The translations under genes were made by a program, and so were the position numbers. From assembly GCA_028710415.1 (NCBI GenBank), contig JAQTUE010000007.1:1-64000 (forward strand): a stretch of 64,000 nucleotides of DNA, in the 5' to 3' direction. Below are positions 35,902 through 45,027 of the stretch, in pieces. This DNA comes from Paludibacter sp. (lineage in GTDB: Bacteria; Bacteroidota; Bacteroidia; Bacteroidales; Paludibacteraceae). Below the pieces are notes generated by a model that ran no database searches, was not told the origin of the DNA, and worked only from the letters and a program-made list of their open reading frames with translations. How positions within the stretch are numbered: position 1 is the first letter of the stretch; every line of letters begins with the position of its first letter.

Positions 35902-37545
35902 ATGAAGTTAAATTCTGCCCTACTCTTAGTTTTAATATCACTCGTTGCTTGCAAACAAGATCCGGAACCGTTACAACTTACCAGTGTCTATATTGAATCC
36001 GTAAGTATTAATGGAAGTGCTATATATAATGGTGGTACAATATATAATGTACCTGTAGATTCTGTTGTGATTAGTATTGATTTCTCCTCACCAATTGATA
36101 AAAATAAAATTGATCCAACTAAAATTTATATTAGTAACAACATTGATACTTCATTTGCAATACATGCAGATGCCACATTAAAACAGTTAACTTTTCGTAT
36201 TCGAAAAAGATTAAACTACTATACACCCTACACTTTTTATTTAAACAACGGTGAAAATTTCGGCATTAAACTCATTGATTCATACCAATGCTCTTTTGTC
36301 ACCAGCCTGGATCCAACTCCTAAGTTCCCGGTAATTTCCGATGACAGTCTACTCACCCTGGTCCAGAGGGAGACATTCGATTACTTCTGGAATTACGCCC
36401 ATCCTGTTTCAGGACTTGCCCGTGAACGTCTTAATTCAGGTGATATCGTTACTTTTGGAGGTACAGGTTTTGGTATCATGGGAATTCCGGTAGCCATTGA
36501 ACGTGGCTTCATTACCCGTGCACAGGGTCTTGAGCGAATGAACAAAATAATCAGTTTCCTGAATTTGCCTGCTACCGATAAATTCCATGGGGCATTTCCG
36601 CACTGGATGAACGGTACAACCGGAAAGGTAATCCCTTTTGGTACCCAGGATGATGGTGCCGACCTGGTGGAGACAGCTTTCTTTATCCAGGGATTGCTTA
36701 CCGTTCAATCCTATTTTAAGAATGGGAATACAGCTGAAAAAGCCATGTGCTCGAGTATTGAGACGATCTGGGAAAATGTAGAATGGACCTGGTTCCAACA
36801 AAACGGCCAACAAAAACTATTCTGGCACTGGTCACCGAATTATGCGTGGGTTATGAACATGCCTGTCACCGGATGGAATGAAGGGTTGATCATCTATGTC
36901 CTCGCTGCCTCATCACCTACCTACCCCATTACCAAACAGGTGTATGATTCAGGTTGGGCAAGGAATGGAGCCATTAAAAATGGTAAAACATTTTATGGCA
37001 TAACCCTTCCCTTGGGACAGGACAATGGTGGTCCTATGTTCTTTGCCCATTATTCATTCCTGGGTTTGAACCCTACTCATTTGTCGGATACCTATGCCAA
37101 TTATTGGACTCAAAATACGGCCCATGCCCGCATCAATTACAGTTATTGTGTGGCTAACCCGAGGAAAAACTTTGGCTATGGTAACAATTGCTGGGGTCTG
37201 ACAGCCAGTGATATTCAAAATAGCTATACCGCTTCATCCCCGACCAATGATGTCGGAGTGATTGCCCCTACTGCCGCATTATCCTCTTTTCCTTACACAC
37301 CTGTTGAAAGCATGCAGGCCCTGCATTTCTTTTACTATACCCTCGGGGATAAAATATGGGGGGATTATGGTTTTAAGGATGCTTTTAATCTGAACACACG
37401 CTGGTTTGCTTCTTCGTACCTCGCTATCGACCAGGGTCCGATCGTAGTGATGATAGAAAATTACCGTACCGGGCTGTTATGGAACCTGTTTATGCAAAAT
37501 GCAAATGTTCAGGCTGGATTAACAAAACTGGGGTTTAGCTACTAA
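35902..37545 (+). CDS. GH144-type endo-beta-1,2-glucanase, lipoprotein, copy 2
   Basis: A 547-residue lipoprotein with lipobox LVAC (Cys17), followed by KQDPEP, an acidic stretch compatible with surface export. Residues about 25-145 form an Ig-like domain of Big_5 type (VDSVVISIDFSSPIDKNKID). The catalytic domain has RETFDYFWNYAHPVSGLARE, GGTGFGIMGIPVAIERG, DDGADLVETAFFIQGLL, PVTGWNEGLIIYVLAASSPT and IVVMIENYRTGLLWNLFM. As the only clear lipoprotein of the three GH144 paralogues it is the best candidate for initial attack on polymer at the cell surface. It is probably transcribed alone, between two terminators. Confidence 0.83.
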   Translation: MKLNSALLLVLISLVACKQDPEPLQLTSVYIESVSINGSAIYNGGTIYNVPVDSVVISIDFSSPIDKNKIDPTKIYISNNIDTSFAIHADATLKQLTFRIRKRLNYYTPYTFYLNNGENFGIKLIDSYQCSFVTSLDPTPKFPVISDDSLLTLVQRETFDYFWNYAHPVSGLARERLNSGDIVTFGGTGFGIMGIPVAIERGFITRAQGLERMNKIISFLNLPATDKFHGAFPHWMNGTTGKVIPFGTQDDGADLVETAFFIQGLLTVQSYFKNGNTAEKAMCSSIETIWENVEWTWFQQNGQQKLFWHWSPNYAWVMNMPVTGWNEGLIIYVLAASSPTYPITKQVYDSGWARNGAIKNGKTFYGITLPLGQDNGGPMFFAHYSFLGLNPTHLSDTYANYWTQNTAHARINYSYCVANPRKNFGYGNNCWGLTASDIQNSYTASSPTNDVGVIAPTAALSSFPYTPVESMQALHFFYYTLGDKIWGDYGFKDAFNLNTRWFASSYLAIDQGPIVVMIENYRTGLLWNLFMQNANVQAGLTKLGFSY

Positions 37546-37600
37546 TGAATTTCCCTCAGAATTAGAAGAATCAAATCATCTTTCAATAAAATAATTAAAA

Positions 37601-37640
37601 AACCTTGTTTGCATTCCGGCAAACAAGGTTTTATTTTATT
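37601..37640 (+). terminator. Intrinsic terminator after GH144 copy 2
   Basis: A perfect 12-bp stem, AACCTTGTTTGC (37601-37612) and GCAAACAAGGTT (37619-37630), is followed by a T-rich tract to 37640. Confidence 0.9.
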
Positions 37641-37789
37641 ATAAAAACATATAATGAATTGATAATTTTAGTTACATGATTATCAAGCGATTAATCATCT
37701 GATAAACAGACAAAGTAAGTCTACTGAAATGCCAGAGGTAACACACAACGGAAAAGCACAAAAAACATATCTACAACACTCCCCCCCCA

Positions 37790-37965
37790 ACTTTATTGAT
37801 GGCTTCTGCCCTTACATTTCTCATTGAACCATCTGTATATGAGAAGTGTTATACATCACCAAATTACTTTTAAACAGAATAAAATACGTTGAAATAAAAC
37901 CAGATTTAAGAATGGATTATGGTGGTCCCTGTACAGGACAGATTAGGATATAAAACCAACATGGG
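37790..37965 (+). pseudogene. Decayed GH144 fragment with internal deletion
   Basis: TTCTCATTGAACCATCTGTA, TATGAGAAGTGTTATAC, ATTACTTTTAAAC and ATTATGGTGGTCCC match GH144 copy 1 around 29690-29810. The match then jumps directly to ACAGGACAGATTAGGATA, TAAAACC, which corresponds to the 3' end of that gene (about 30309-30335). About 500 bases between them are missing, and frames are broken by stops. It lies immediately before the second SusC, the same place GH144 copy 1 holds before the first SusC, so it is the relic of a duplicated GH144-SusC-SusD unit. Confidence 0.85.
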
Positions 37966-38173
37966 ACAAAATCAAGAATCAATTTGTATTTATAACTATT
38001 TTCTCAACTAAAAAACTTTAATCCTGAGAATCATATATATCTGACATTATGTAGTATACACTGATTTCAAAGTATGTTTTTTTGCAGAATTACGTATTTT
38101 ATATACTGTATTTTTTAAATTTAGTATAGATGAATAAATACTAAATAGTTGTAACATTTTAAATTACATGGCT

Positions 38174-41100
38174 ATGAAAAAAAGAACATTCTATCTATTA
38201 CTGGTTGCACTACTTGTATCAGGCATACTTTCCGCACAAAACATAAAAGTGGCTGGGGTGGTTTACGACAAAAAAACGGGTGATGCTTTGATTGGTGCAA
38301 CTGTCATGCAAAAAGGGACCAGCAATGGTACTATCACTGATCTGGACGGCAAGTTTTCATTTGCTATGCCTGCCGGTTCAACCTTACTGGTATCCTATGT
38401 TGGGTATATCAGCCAGGAACAAATCGTAGAAACCAGTGAGCAGTTAAGGTTTTTGTTGGTTTCGAACACGGAAAGCCTGGAAGAAGTAGTTGTCGTAGGG
38501 TACGGTACCAGCCGGGTAAAAGATCTTACAGCCCCGGTAACAGTTATCAAGGCAGAAGATTTAATGAGACGTACCACCGGTTCAGCAATGGGTTCATTAC
38601 AAGGCAGTGCAGCCGGAGTACAGGTCATTACAAATGGTTCCCCGGGCTCTAGTCCTACTGTACGTATCCGTGGGGTAGGTTCATTAAATAATGAAAGCCC
38701 GCTCTATGTCGTGGACGGTATGTTCTTTGATAATATTGACTTTCTGAATACTAACGACATTTCAGAAATGACAATATTGAAAGATGCATCTGCAGCCGCA
38801 ATTTATGGGGTACGAGCAGCTAATGGAGTGGTGTTAATCACCACAAAAAAAGGAACCTTGAATGCCAAAACACGAATAACCTATGATGGTTACATTGGAT
38901 TTCAAACTCCGGCACATATGTTGCAAATGGCAAATGGCCAGGAATATGCAACCATGGAATTAGCAAAAGGAACTACATCCGATGTGGCCCATGTAACTCT
39001 TTCGTCTCAAAAATTCGGTGGCAGCGGGAACAACCCTACAACAAGCACAGATTGGTATGGCGAGTTATTAAAAAAATCCGCATTGACCCAGAACCATAGC
39101 CTGGACATTTCAGGGGGAAGCGATAAGACTACCTACACAGTAGCCCTGAGTTATTTGTATCAGGATGGCATTATGAATGCAAATAATAATTACAAGCGTT
39201 TTAATCTGCTTGCTCAAACAGATTTTCAAGCAAATAGCTGGTTAAAGATTGGGTATAAAATGTTGCTTTCAAATTCCACACTCTTTTCGCCAAATAAACT
39301 GGCATTCGCAAATGCTTATTATGCTTCACCGTTGTATCCTGTGTATGATGCAACAAACACAAACGCCTTTCCAACTGATTATGCTACGTCCACCAGTATT
39401 GGGTATGCCAACGGGGCTTTTTCAAACCCGGTGGCTACTGCCAATTACTATTACGACAAAACAAACGGGTTTCAACTTTCCCCGACAGTTTTTGCAGAAA
39501 TCAGTTTATGGAAAGATAAATTATTATTCAAAACCCAATATAGTCAAAAATATACTTTCAATAATAATCTGAATTATATTCAGGCATATTATGTTGATGC
39601 ATATCAGTTGTCAGCGAATCAAAAGTCATTATTGACCAGTTATCAGGAAAAGTACCAAAACTACATTATTGATAATACATTAACCTATAAAGATGGCATC
39701 AACAGGCATCATTGGTCGGCAATGATTGGCCAGTCCACCCGAAATGAAAGCTGGAGGCAACTCAAAGGGACAGCTTCAAACGTTCCGGGAGCAAAGGAAG
39801 AGTATATGTATTTAAGCCAGGGCGATGCAAGCGGTCGTACATTAAGTGAAGATGGGACAGATTATCATGGGCTGTCATTTTTTGGAAGGGCTACGTATGA
39901 TTTTGCTTCCAGGTATTTGTTAACTGCAACATTTCGTGCTGACGGAAGTTCTAAATACCAGCAAAAATGGGGTTATTTCCCTTCAATTGGTGCCGGTTGG
40001 ATTATTAGTGAAGAGAAGTTTATGACCAGGCAATCCTTGCTCGAATATTTAAAAGTACGCTTTAGCTGGGGTATGTTGGGAAATGACGCCATACCGTCAA
40101 ACAATGGATTCAGTTCATTATCCACAGGTTCTGCGTATTCAGGAATCTACGGGAGTACTTCAGGGTCAGCCGGAGCTTACATACCGGGGTATATTGCCCA
40201 AAACTTCTTCAATTATTTAAAATGGGAAGTGGTGAGCGAATGGGACGGCGGCATTGATTTTTCAATGCTTAATCAACGGCTTAAGGGTTCTGTTGACTAT
40301 TACAACCGTCAGACTGACAATCTTGTTTTTTATGCCCCACAACCAATGGGTGTTGCCGATTTGCTGGGGAACTATGGGAAAGTTTCCAACAAGGGCCTGG
40401 AACTTACCTTAAACTGGAGCGATAAAATAGAACATTTGGGTTACTCTGTAGGTGGGAATATTTCGACCCTGAACAACAAGGTACTCGACCTGCATGGGTT
40501 AGCTTACAAGATGACCGGAGTAGCTGAATTTCCAACCCGGATGGAAGTTGGTGAACCGGTAAACTCTTTTTACGGGTATCAGGCAATAGGTGTTTATCAA
40601 ACTACAGCAGAAGTAAATGCAGACCCAGTTGCTATAACAAACAATTTATTGCCGGGCGATTTGAAATATAAAGATCAAAATGGTGATAAAATAATCGATT
40701 CAAAGGATAGAGTGATGTTAGGGAATTATTTACCGAAACTTAGTTACGGCTTTAACTTTGGATTAAATTATAATCAGTTCGAGTTGAATGTAATGTTTCA
40801 GGGACAAGCCGGAAATAAGATTTTGAATATGAACCGTGCCCGTCGCTTATGGTATAGCGATATGAATGGTGATGCTGAAATGATTACCCACCTGTGGACA
40901 GCAGAGGGTTCAACAAATCAATATCCTTCAGCATTGGCAACCACGAAAGGCTGGAATAATCTTGCCAGTTCTTTTTTCGTAGAGGATGGATCCTATGTAC
41001 GGATTCAAAATATCCAACTCGCTTATTCCTTTAAGCTCACCAGGGTTGCCAACGCTCCCTTTATGAGAATTTATGTAACTGCCGACCGTCCGGTGATCTT

Positions 41101-41227
41101 TACTAAATATAGTGGTTTTACCCCTGAAATAGGTGGCACAAAAAGTGATCTGAGTGGAACCGGATACGATAACAATGTTTATCCTGCATCAGCCACTTAC
41201 AGTATCGGGTTGAGAATTACTTATTAA
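38174..41227 (+). CDS. susC-like: SusC-like TonB-dependent transporter, pair 2
   Basis: About 1017 residues from ATG 38174 (an in-frame ATG at 38168 adds Met-Ala; 38174 is chosen because it aligns with the first SusC). Signal peptide, carboxypeptidase-D-like domain (VVYDKKTGDALIGATVMQKG), the motif LEEVVVVGYGTSR, plug (VRIRGVGSLNNESPLYVVDG) and barrel ending SIGLRITY. Downstream of the first ~115 residues it is clearly diverged from SusC 1, so the two probably take different oligosaccharides or sizes. SusD follows 20 bases later. A decayed GH144 lies just upstream. Confidence 0.92.
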   Translation: MKKRTFYLLLVALLVSGILSAQNIKVAGVVYDKKTGDALIGATVMQKGTSNGTITDLDGKFSFAMPAGSTLLVSYVGYISQEQIVETSEQLRFLLVSNTESLEEVVVVGYGTSRVKDLTAPVTVIKAEDLMRRTTGSAMGSLQGSAAGVQVITNGSPGSSPTVRIRGVGSLNNESPLYVVDGMFFDNIDFLNTNDISEMTILKDASAAAIYGVRAANGVVLITTKKGTLNAKTRITYDGYIGFQTPAHMLQMANGQEYATMELAKGTTSDVAHVTLSSQKFGGSGNNPTTSTDWYGELLKKSALTQNHSLDISGGSDKTTYTVALSYLYQDGIMNANNNYKRFNLLAQTDFQANSWLKIGYKMLLSNSTLFSPNKLAFANAYYASPLYPVYDATNTNAFPTDYATSTSIGYANGAFSNPVATANYYYDKTNGFQLSPTVFAEISLWKDKLLFKTQYSQKYTFNNNLNYIQAYYVDAYQLSANQKSLLTSYQEKYQNYIIDNTLTYKDGINRHHWSAMIGQSTRNESWRQLKGTASNVPGAKEEYMYLSQGDASGRTLSEDGTDYHGLSFFGRATYDFASRYLLTATFRADGSSKYQQKWGYFPSIGAGWIISEEKFMTRQSLLEYLKVRFSWGMLGNDAIPSNNGFSSLSTGSAYSGIYGSTSGSAGAYIPGYIAQNFFNYLKWEVVSEWDGGIDFSMLNQRLKGSVDYYNRQTDNLVFYAPQPMGVADLLGNYGKVSNKGLELTLNWSDKIEHLGYSVGGNISTLNNKVLDLHGLAYKMTGVAEFPTRMEVGEPVNSFYGYQAIGVYQTTAEVNADPVAITNNLLPGDLKYKDQNGDKIIDSKDRVMLGNYLPKLSYGFNFGLNYNQFELNVMFQGQAGNKILNMNRARRLWYSDMNGDAEMITHLWTAEGSTNQYPSALATTKGWNNLASSFFVEDGSYVRIQNIQLAYSFKLTRVANAPFMRIYVTADRPVIFTKYSGFTPEIGGTKSDLSGTGYDNNVYPASATYSIGLRITY

Positions 41228-41247
41228 TCCTTTTAAATTAAATCATT

Positions 41248-42780
41248 ATGAAACGATTCAAATATATTCCGTTCGTATTGCTGACAATAGTTGCATTTGG
41301 CAGTTGCACTGATTTCCTGAATAAGCTTCCAGAAAATAATGTTCCTGTTTCGGCAATTGATTATACCCAAATCAGTAGTATGTATTCACCGGTATCAGGT
41401 GTCTACAGGATAGCGGCAAGTGCTAATCCCGGGTTGGTACATTGGATGGACTTTGGCATCAGAGGGGTACGTGGGGACGATTTAGATAAAGGCTCTTCTG
41501 AAAGCGACCAATCGACACTGAACGATATAAAAAAATTTCATTACAATTTTGCTTCCGTACAAAGTTTCTGGGGAAACAATAACTCCTGGAATGATTATTA
41601 CGGCCTGATTATCGATGCTAACAGCGCCTTGATCGAATTGGACAAGTTTGCAGCAAATATACCTGCCAGTGATGTTACGAACCAAAAACTAAACCTACAG
41701 TACAAGTCCGAAGTTCGTTTTTTGAGAGCTTTTGCACATTTATTGCTGACACGTGTATTTGGTAATGTCCCTATTCTGACCGATAACACAATTATTCAGA
41801 CAATAACCAAAAGTTCGGTAACAGATGTCAAAGTATTCATTAACAATGAAATGGATTTTTGTATTTCCAATCTGGAGGATAGTCGACCAAATCAGTCAGT
41901 ACATATCGGAGCGATTACCAAATACTCTGCTTTATTGTTAAAAGCAAAAGTATGTGCCGATTTAGCCGGAAACGATAATGCAAGTCCTTATTGGGATCAG
42001 GTGATAACAGCAACTGATATGATTATCAACAGTAATAAATTTTCTCTGTTTCCTGATTATTATCAACTCTTTAAAAAGCCTGGTAAAATGTGTGATGAGT
42101 CACTTTTTGAACTTCAATTTACCGATTTTGCAACAAGCACGGGAGAGATGGTTGGTCCGGATGCATTCTTTGCTTTTCAGGGTCCTCGTGGCGACCAACA
42201 TGGAAGCTCAATTTCAGGCTGGGGTTTTATGAGTCCGTCCCAAACAATAGTCGATTATCTGAATTCGCGCAATGATTCAGTACGATTAAAAACAACAATT
42301 TTATTCACAGACACTCAAATCAAAGGATCCAGCAGGTTTGCTGTAACACCCAGCAATGATACGATTTGGGCAAATTCTGATCAAGTGAAATATTTCAATG
42401 GCAAGGCATATCTTCCCTCTTCACAAATGACCACAGGCAGAACTGATTATGGAGAAAATAACAATATCCGTGTACTTCGTTATGCCGATGCATTGCTTTT
42501 GAATGCCGAGGCTAAGATTCGTAAGGGACAGAACGGTGATGTGCCATTCAACCTGGTACGCAACCGGGCAAAACTAAATTCTATTACTGGTGCCAGTTTG
42601 CAAAATGTGTTGGATGAACGCAGGGCAGAGTTTGCATGCGAATGGTGGGGGGATCGTTTCAATGATCTGATTCGTACCGGGCAGGCTGCAACAGTTCTGA
42701 CAGGATTTGTCCCAGGAACCAGTGAATACATTCCAATTCCTCAAACACAAATTGACCTGAATACAAATTTAGGAAAATAA
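41248..42780 (+). CDS. susD-like: SusD-like glycan-binding lipoprotein, pair 2
   Basis: A 510-residue lipoprotein (lipobox AFGSC, Cys20; TDF follows). SusD motifs are EVRFLRAFAHLLLTRVFGNV, then VLDERRAEFACEWWGDRFND and the end YIPIPQTQIDLNTNLGK. It pairs with the SusC encoded just upstream. It is only distantly similar to the first SusD, in keeping with a different ligand or size preference. A hairpin-type terminator or attenuator follows at 42801. Confidence 0.92.
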   Translation: MKRFKYIPFVLLTIVAFGSCTDFLNKLPENNVPVSAIDYTQISSMYSPVSGVYRIAASANPGLVHWMDFGIRGVRGDDLDKGSSESDQSTLNDIKKFHYNFASVQSFWGNNNSWNDYYGLIIDANSALIELDKFAANIPASDVTNQKLNLQYKSEVRFLRAFAHLLLTRVFGNVPILTDNTIIQTITKSSVTDVKVFINNEMDFCISNLEDSRPNQSVHIGAITKYSALLLKAKVCADLAGNDNASPYWDQVITATDMIINSNKFSLFPDYYQLFKKPGKMCDESLFELQFTDFATSTGEMVGPDAFFAFQGPRGDQHGSSISGWGFMSPSQTIVDYLNSRNDSVRLKTTILFTDTQIKGSSRFAVTPSNDTIWANSDQVKYFNGKAYLPSSQMTTGRTDYGENNNIRVLRYADALLLNAEAKIRKGQNGDVPFNLVRNRAKLNSITGASLQNVLDERRAEFACEWWGDRFNDLIRTGQAATVLTGFVPGTSEYIPIPQTQIDLNTNLGK

Positions 42781-42800
42781 ATAGAAAATTAAATACAAAA

Positions 42801-42827
42801 GGGAAGGTTTTGTACTTTCCTTTTTTT
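42801..42827 (+). terminator. Terminator or attenuator between SusD 2 and the GH43 gene
   Basis: GGGAAG (42801-42806) pairs with CTTTCC (42815-42820) and a T7 run follows. The upstream TACAAAA (42794-42800) can pair instead with TTTTGTA (42808-42814), which would disrupt the terminator stem. This could set a lower dose of the downstream enzymes. Confidence 0.6.
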
Positions 42828-42913
42828 CAGGATCAAGGATGATATTATTCCAGTATTTATCAATAGGTTTAAACCGGATACACTAATTGACATTTTCAAT
42901 AAAATATAAACGA

Positions 42914-44995
42914 ATGAAAAAAACAGGGACAATTATCATGGCAATGGCAATGGTAATGTCAATCAATTCCCAAACTAAAATTGTAAAGGGTCAAATATCC
43001 GAATACAATATCTCGGTTGAAAAGACCCGGCAAATTACGGGGATCGTTACAGATGATTCTGGAAAGCCGATCACTTCAGTAAGAGTCATGATTAAGGATG
43101 GCGTAGGGTCCGGCATAACCAATTTAATGGGGAAATACTCCATAGAGGTAGGTTCAAATGATAAGTCATTAGTATTTTATTATCCTGGGATGTCAATTGT
43201 TGAAATGCCAATCAGTCTAACTAATCTGACTTTAAATTGTGTGTTGAAAAAAGACACTTCCGATCATTCCCTACCAAAACATACAGCTCAAAAAACAACC
43301 TGGTACGATCCTAATAACGACCATCCGGGAAGCTTTTGTAATCCCTTAAATATAGACTATAATTTCGAGCCTTACAATCAGGCAAATAAAATCTCTTGCC
43401 GTTCGACTGCCGACCCGCTTATTGTACCTTATAAAGGAGAGTATTACCTATTTAGCACCAACCAGGATGGTTTTTATGTTTCGAAAGATTTATCAAAATG
43501 GAAATATGTATTCAGTGGATTTCAACGGAAACCAACCGATGATGACCAATGTGCCCCGGCAGTGGTAGTCTTGGGTGATACCATAATAATGATTGGCTCG
43601 ACCTATAAACAATTGCCAGTCTGGTATACGGTCAAACCCAAGGAAGGCCGTTGGAAAAGGCTTACAGAAACTGCCATCTTACCTCATTGGGATCCGGATT
43701 TATTTTTGGACGATGATGGAAAGCTATACCTGTATTACGGATCAAGCAATGAATTTCCAATTAAAGTCGTAGAATATGACCGATCCACTTTCCGTCCAAA
43801 AACCATTGTACACGATTTATTCGGATTGGAACCGGATAAACATGGCTGGGAAAGATTTGGAATGAACAATGATGATTCATTATCATTAAAACCCTTTATT
43901 GAAGGCGCATTCATGACCAAACACCTGAACAGATACTATTTGCAATACGGTGCTCCGGGAACAGAATTTAAAGTGTATGCCGATGGAGTATATGTTGCTG
44001 ATAATCCGTTAGGCCCCTTTGTTTATCAGCAGCATAATCCTTTTTCATATAAACCGGGTGGGTTTGTTTTAGGAGCAGGACATGGCGGCACCTTTAAAGA
44101 TAATTTCGACAATTACTGGCATATAGCTACTTGCATGTTGTCCCTACGAGAAACATTTGAACGTAGGATTGGACTTTATCCCGCCGGATTCGACAAAGAC
44201 GGGGTTATGTATTCGAATACAGCTTTTGGCGATTATCCTGTTTCAATTCCTCAGGGTACCGAAGATCACCTGAAAGGTAATTTTAAAGACTGGATGTTAC
44301 TATCGTTGAACAAAAAAGTCTGGGCATCCTCCTCCGATAGTATTTATACACCCGAAAAAGCTGCCGATGAAAATATGCGTACCTATTGGGCTGCTAAAAC
44401 AGGACTTGCTGGCGAATGGTTTGCCATGGATTTAGGGGCTACTGAAGAGGTAAATGCTATTCAACTGAATTATTACGAACACAAAGCAAACCAGTTTGGC
44501 AAAGCAATGGATATTTATCACCAGTATAAAATCTACAGTTCCACGGATGGGAAAAGTTGGGATTTACTGGTTGATAAGAGTGATAACGACCAGGATGTTC
44601 CTCATGATTATATAGAATTAATCCAACCTCTACAAACAAGGTATTTGAAAATTGAGAATATACATACGGCCAGCGGCAATTTTGCATTAATGGATCTCCG
44701 TGTATTTGGAAAAGCAAATGGAATTCCACCTAAAACTGTTGATATGTTGACAATTAATCGAAATAAGACCGACAATCGAAACGTCAATATTTCGTGGAAA
44801 ACACAACCCGATGCTTATGGATATAATATTTATTTTGGTACTAAAGCTGACAAACTATATAGTTGTATTACAGTATATAACGATAGTTCTTATTATCTCA
44901 GAGGGTTAGACAAAGGTGTTTCCTATTATTTTTGCATTGAAACGTTGGGAGAAACAGGTGTCTCCAATAAATCAAAAATCGTTTTCGTAAAATAA
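42914..44995 (+). CDS. GH43-type glycoside hydrolase with F5/8C domain
   Basis: About 693 residues from ATG 42914 (MKKTGTIIMAMAMVMSINSQ); an upstream TTG at 42887 would bury the signal peptide. Residues about 38-108 are a carboxypeptidase-D-like beta sandwich (ITGIVTDDSGKPITSVRVMI). A five-blade propeller follows with the GH43 triad candidates Asp167 (STADPLIV), Asp262 (HWDPDLFLDDDG) and Glu330 (FIEGAFMTKHL). From about 470 there is an F5/8C (discoidin) domain (KVWASSSDSIYTPEKAADEN) and then a fibronectin-III-like tail. GH43 enzymes normally act on arabinosides or xylosides, so its role in a beta-1,2-glucan locus is unclear; it may remove side groups or have an unassigned specificity. Confidence 0.8.
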   Translation: MKKTGTIIMAMAMVMSINSQTKIVKGQISEYNISVEKTRQITGIVTDDSGKPITSVRVMIKDGVGSGITNLMGKYSIEVGSNDKSLVFYYPGMSIVEMPISLTNLTLNCVLKKDTSDHSLPKHTAQKTTWYDPNNDHPGSFCNPLNIDYNFEPYNQANKISCRSTADPLIVPYKGEYYLFSTNQDGFYVSKDLSKWKYVFSGFQRKPTDDDQCAPAVVVLGDTIIMIGSTYKQLPVWYTVKPKEGRWKRLTETAILPHWDPDLFLDDDGKLYLYYGSSNEFPIKVVEYDRSTFRPKTIVHDLFGLEPDKHGWERFGMNNDDSLSLKPFIEGAFMTKHLNRYYLQYGAPGTEFKVYADGVYVADNPLGPFVYQQHNPFSYKPGGFVLGAGHGGTFKDNFDNYWHIATCMLSLRETFERRIGLYPAGFDKDGVMYSNTAFGDYPVSIPQGTEDHLKGNFKDWMLLSLNKKVWASSSDSIYTPEKAADENMRTYWAAKTGLAGEWFAMDLGATEEVNAIQLNYYEHKANQFGKAMDIYHQYKIYSSTDGKSWDLLVDKSDNDQDVPHDYIELIQPLQTRYLKIENIHTASGNFALMDLRVFGKANGIPPKTVDMLTINRNKTDNRNVNISWKTQPDAYGYNIYFGTKADKLYSCITVYNDSSYYLRGLDKGVSYYFCIETLGETGVSNKSKIVFVK

Positions 44996-45027
44996 ACCCT
45001 ACTTCAACTCAAAACTATTAATTTTCT

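Noticed and set aside
37790..38167. SusC 2 leader as a riboswitch or small RNA
   Set aside because: The only structured similarity is to the GH144 gene, so it is a pseudogene relic; no known riboswitch fold seen.
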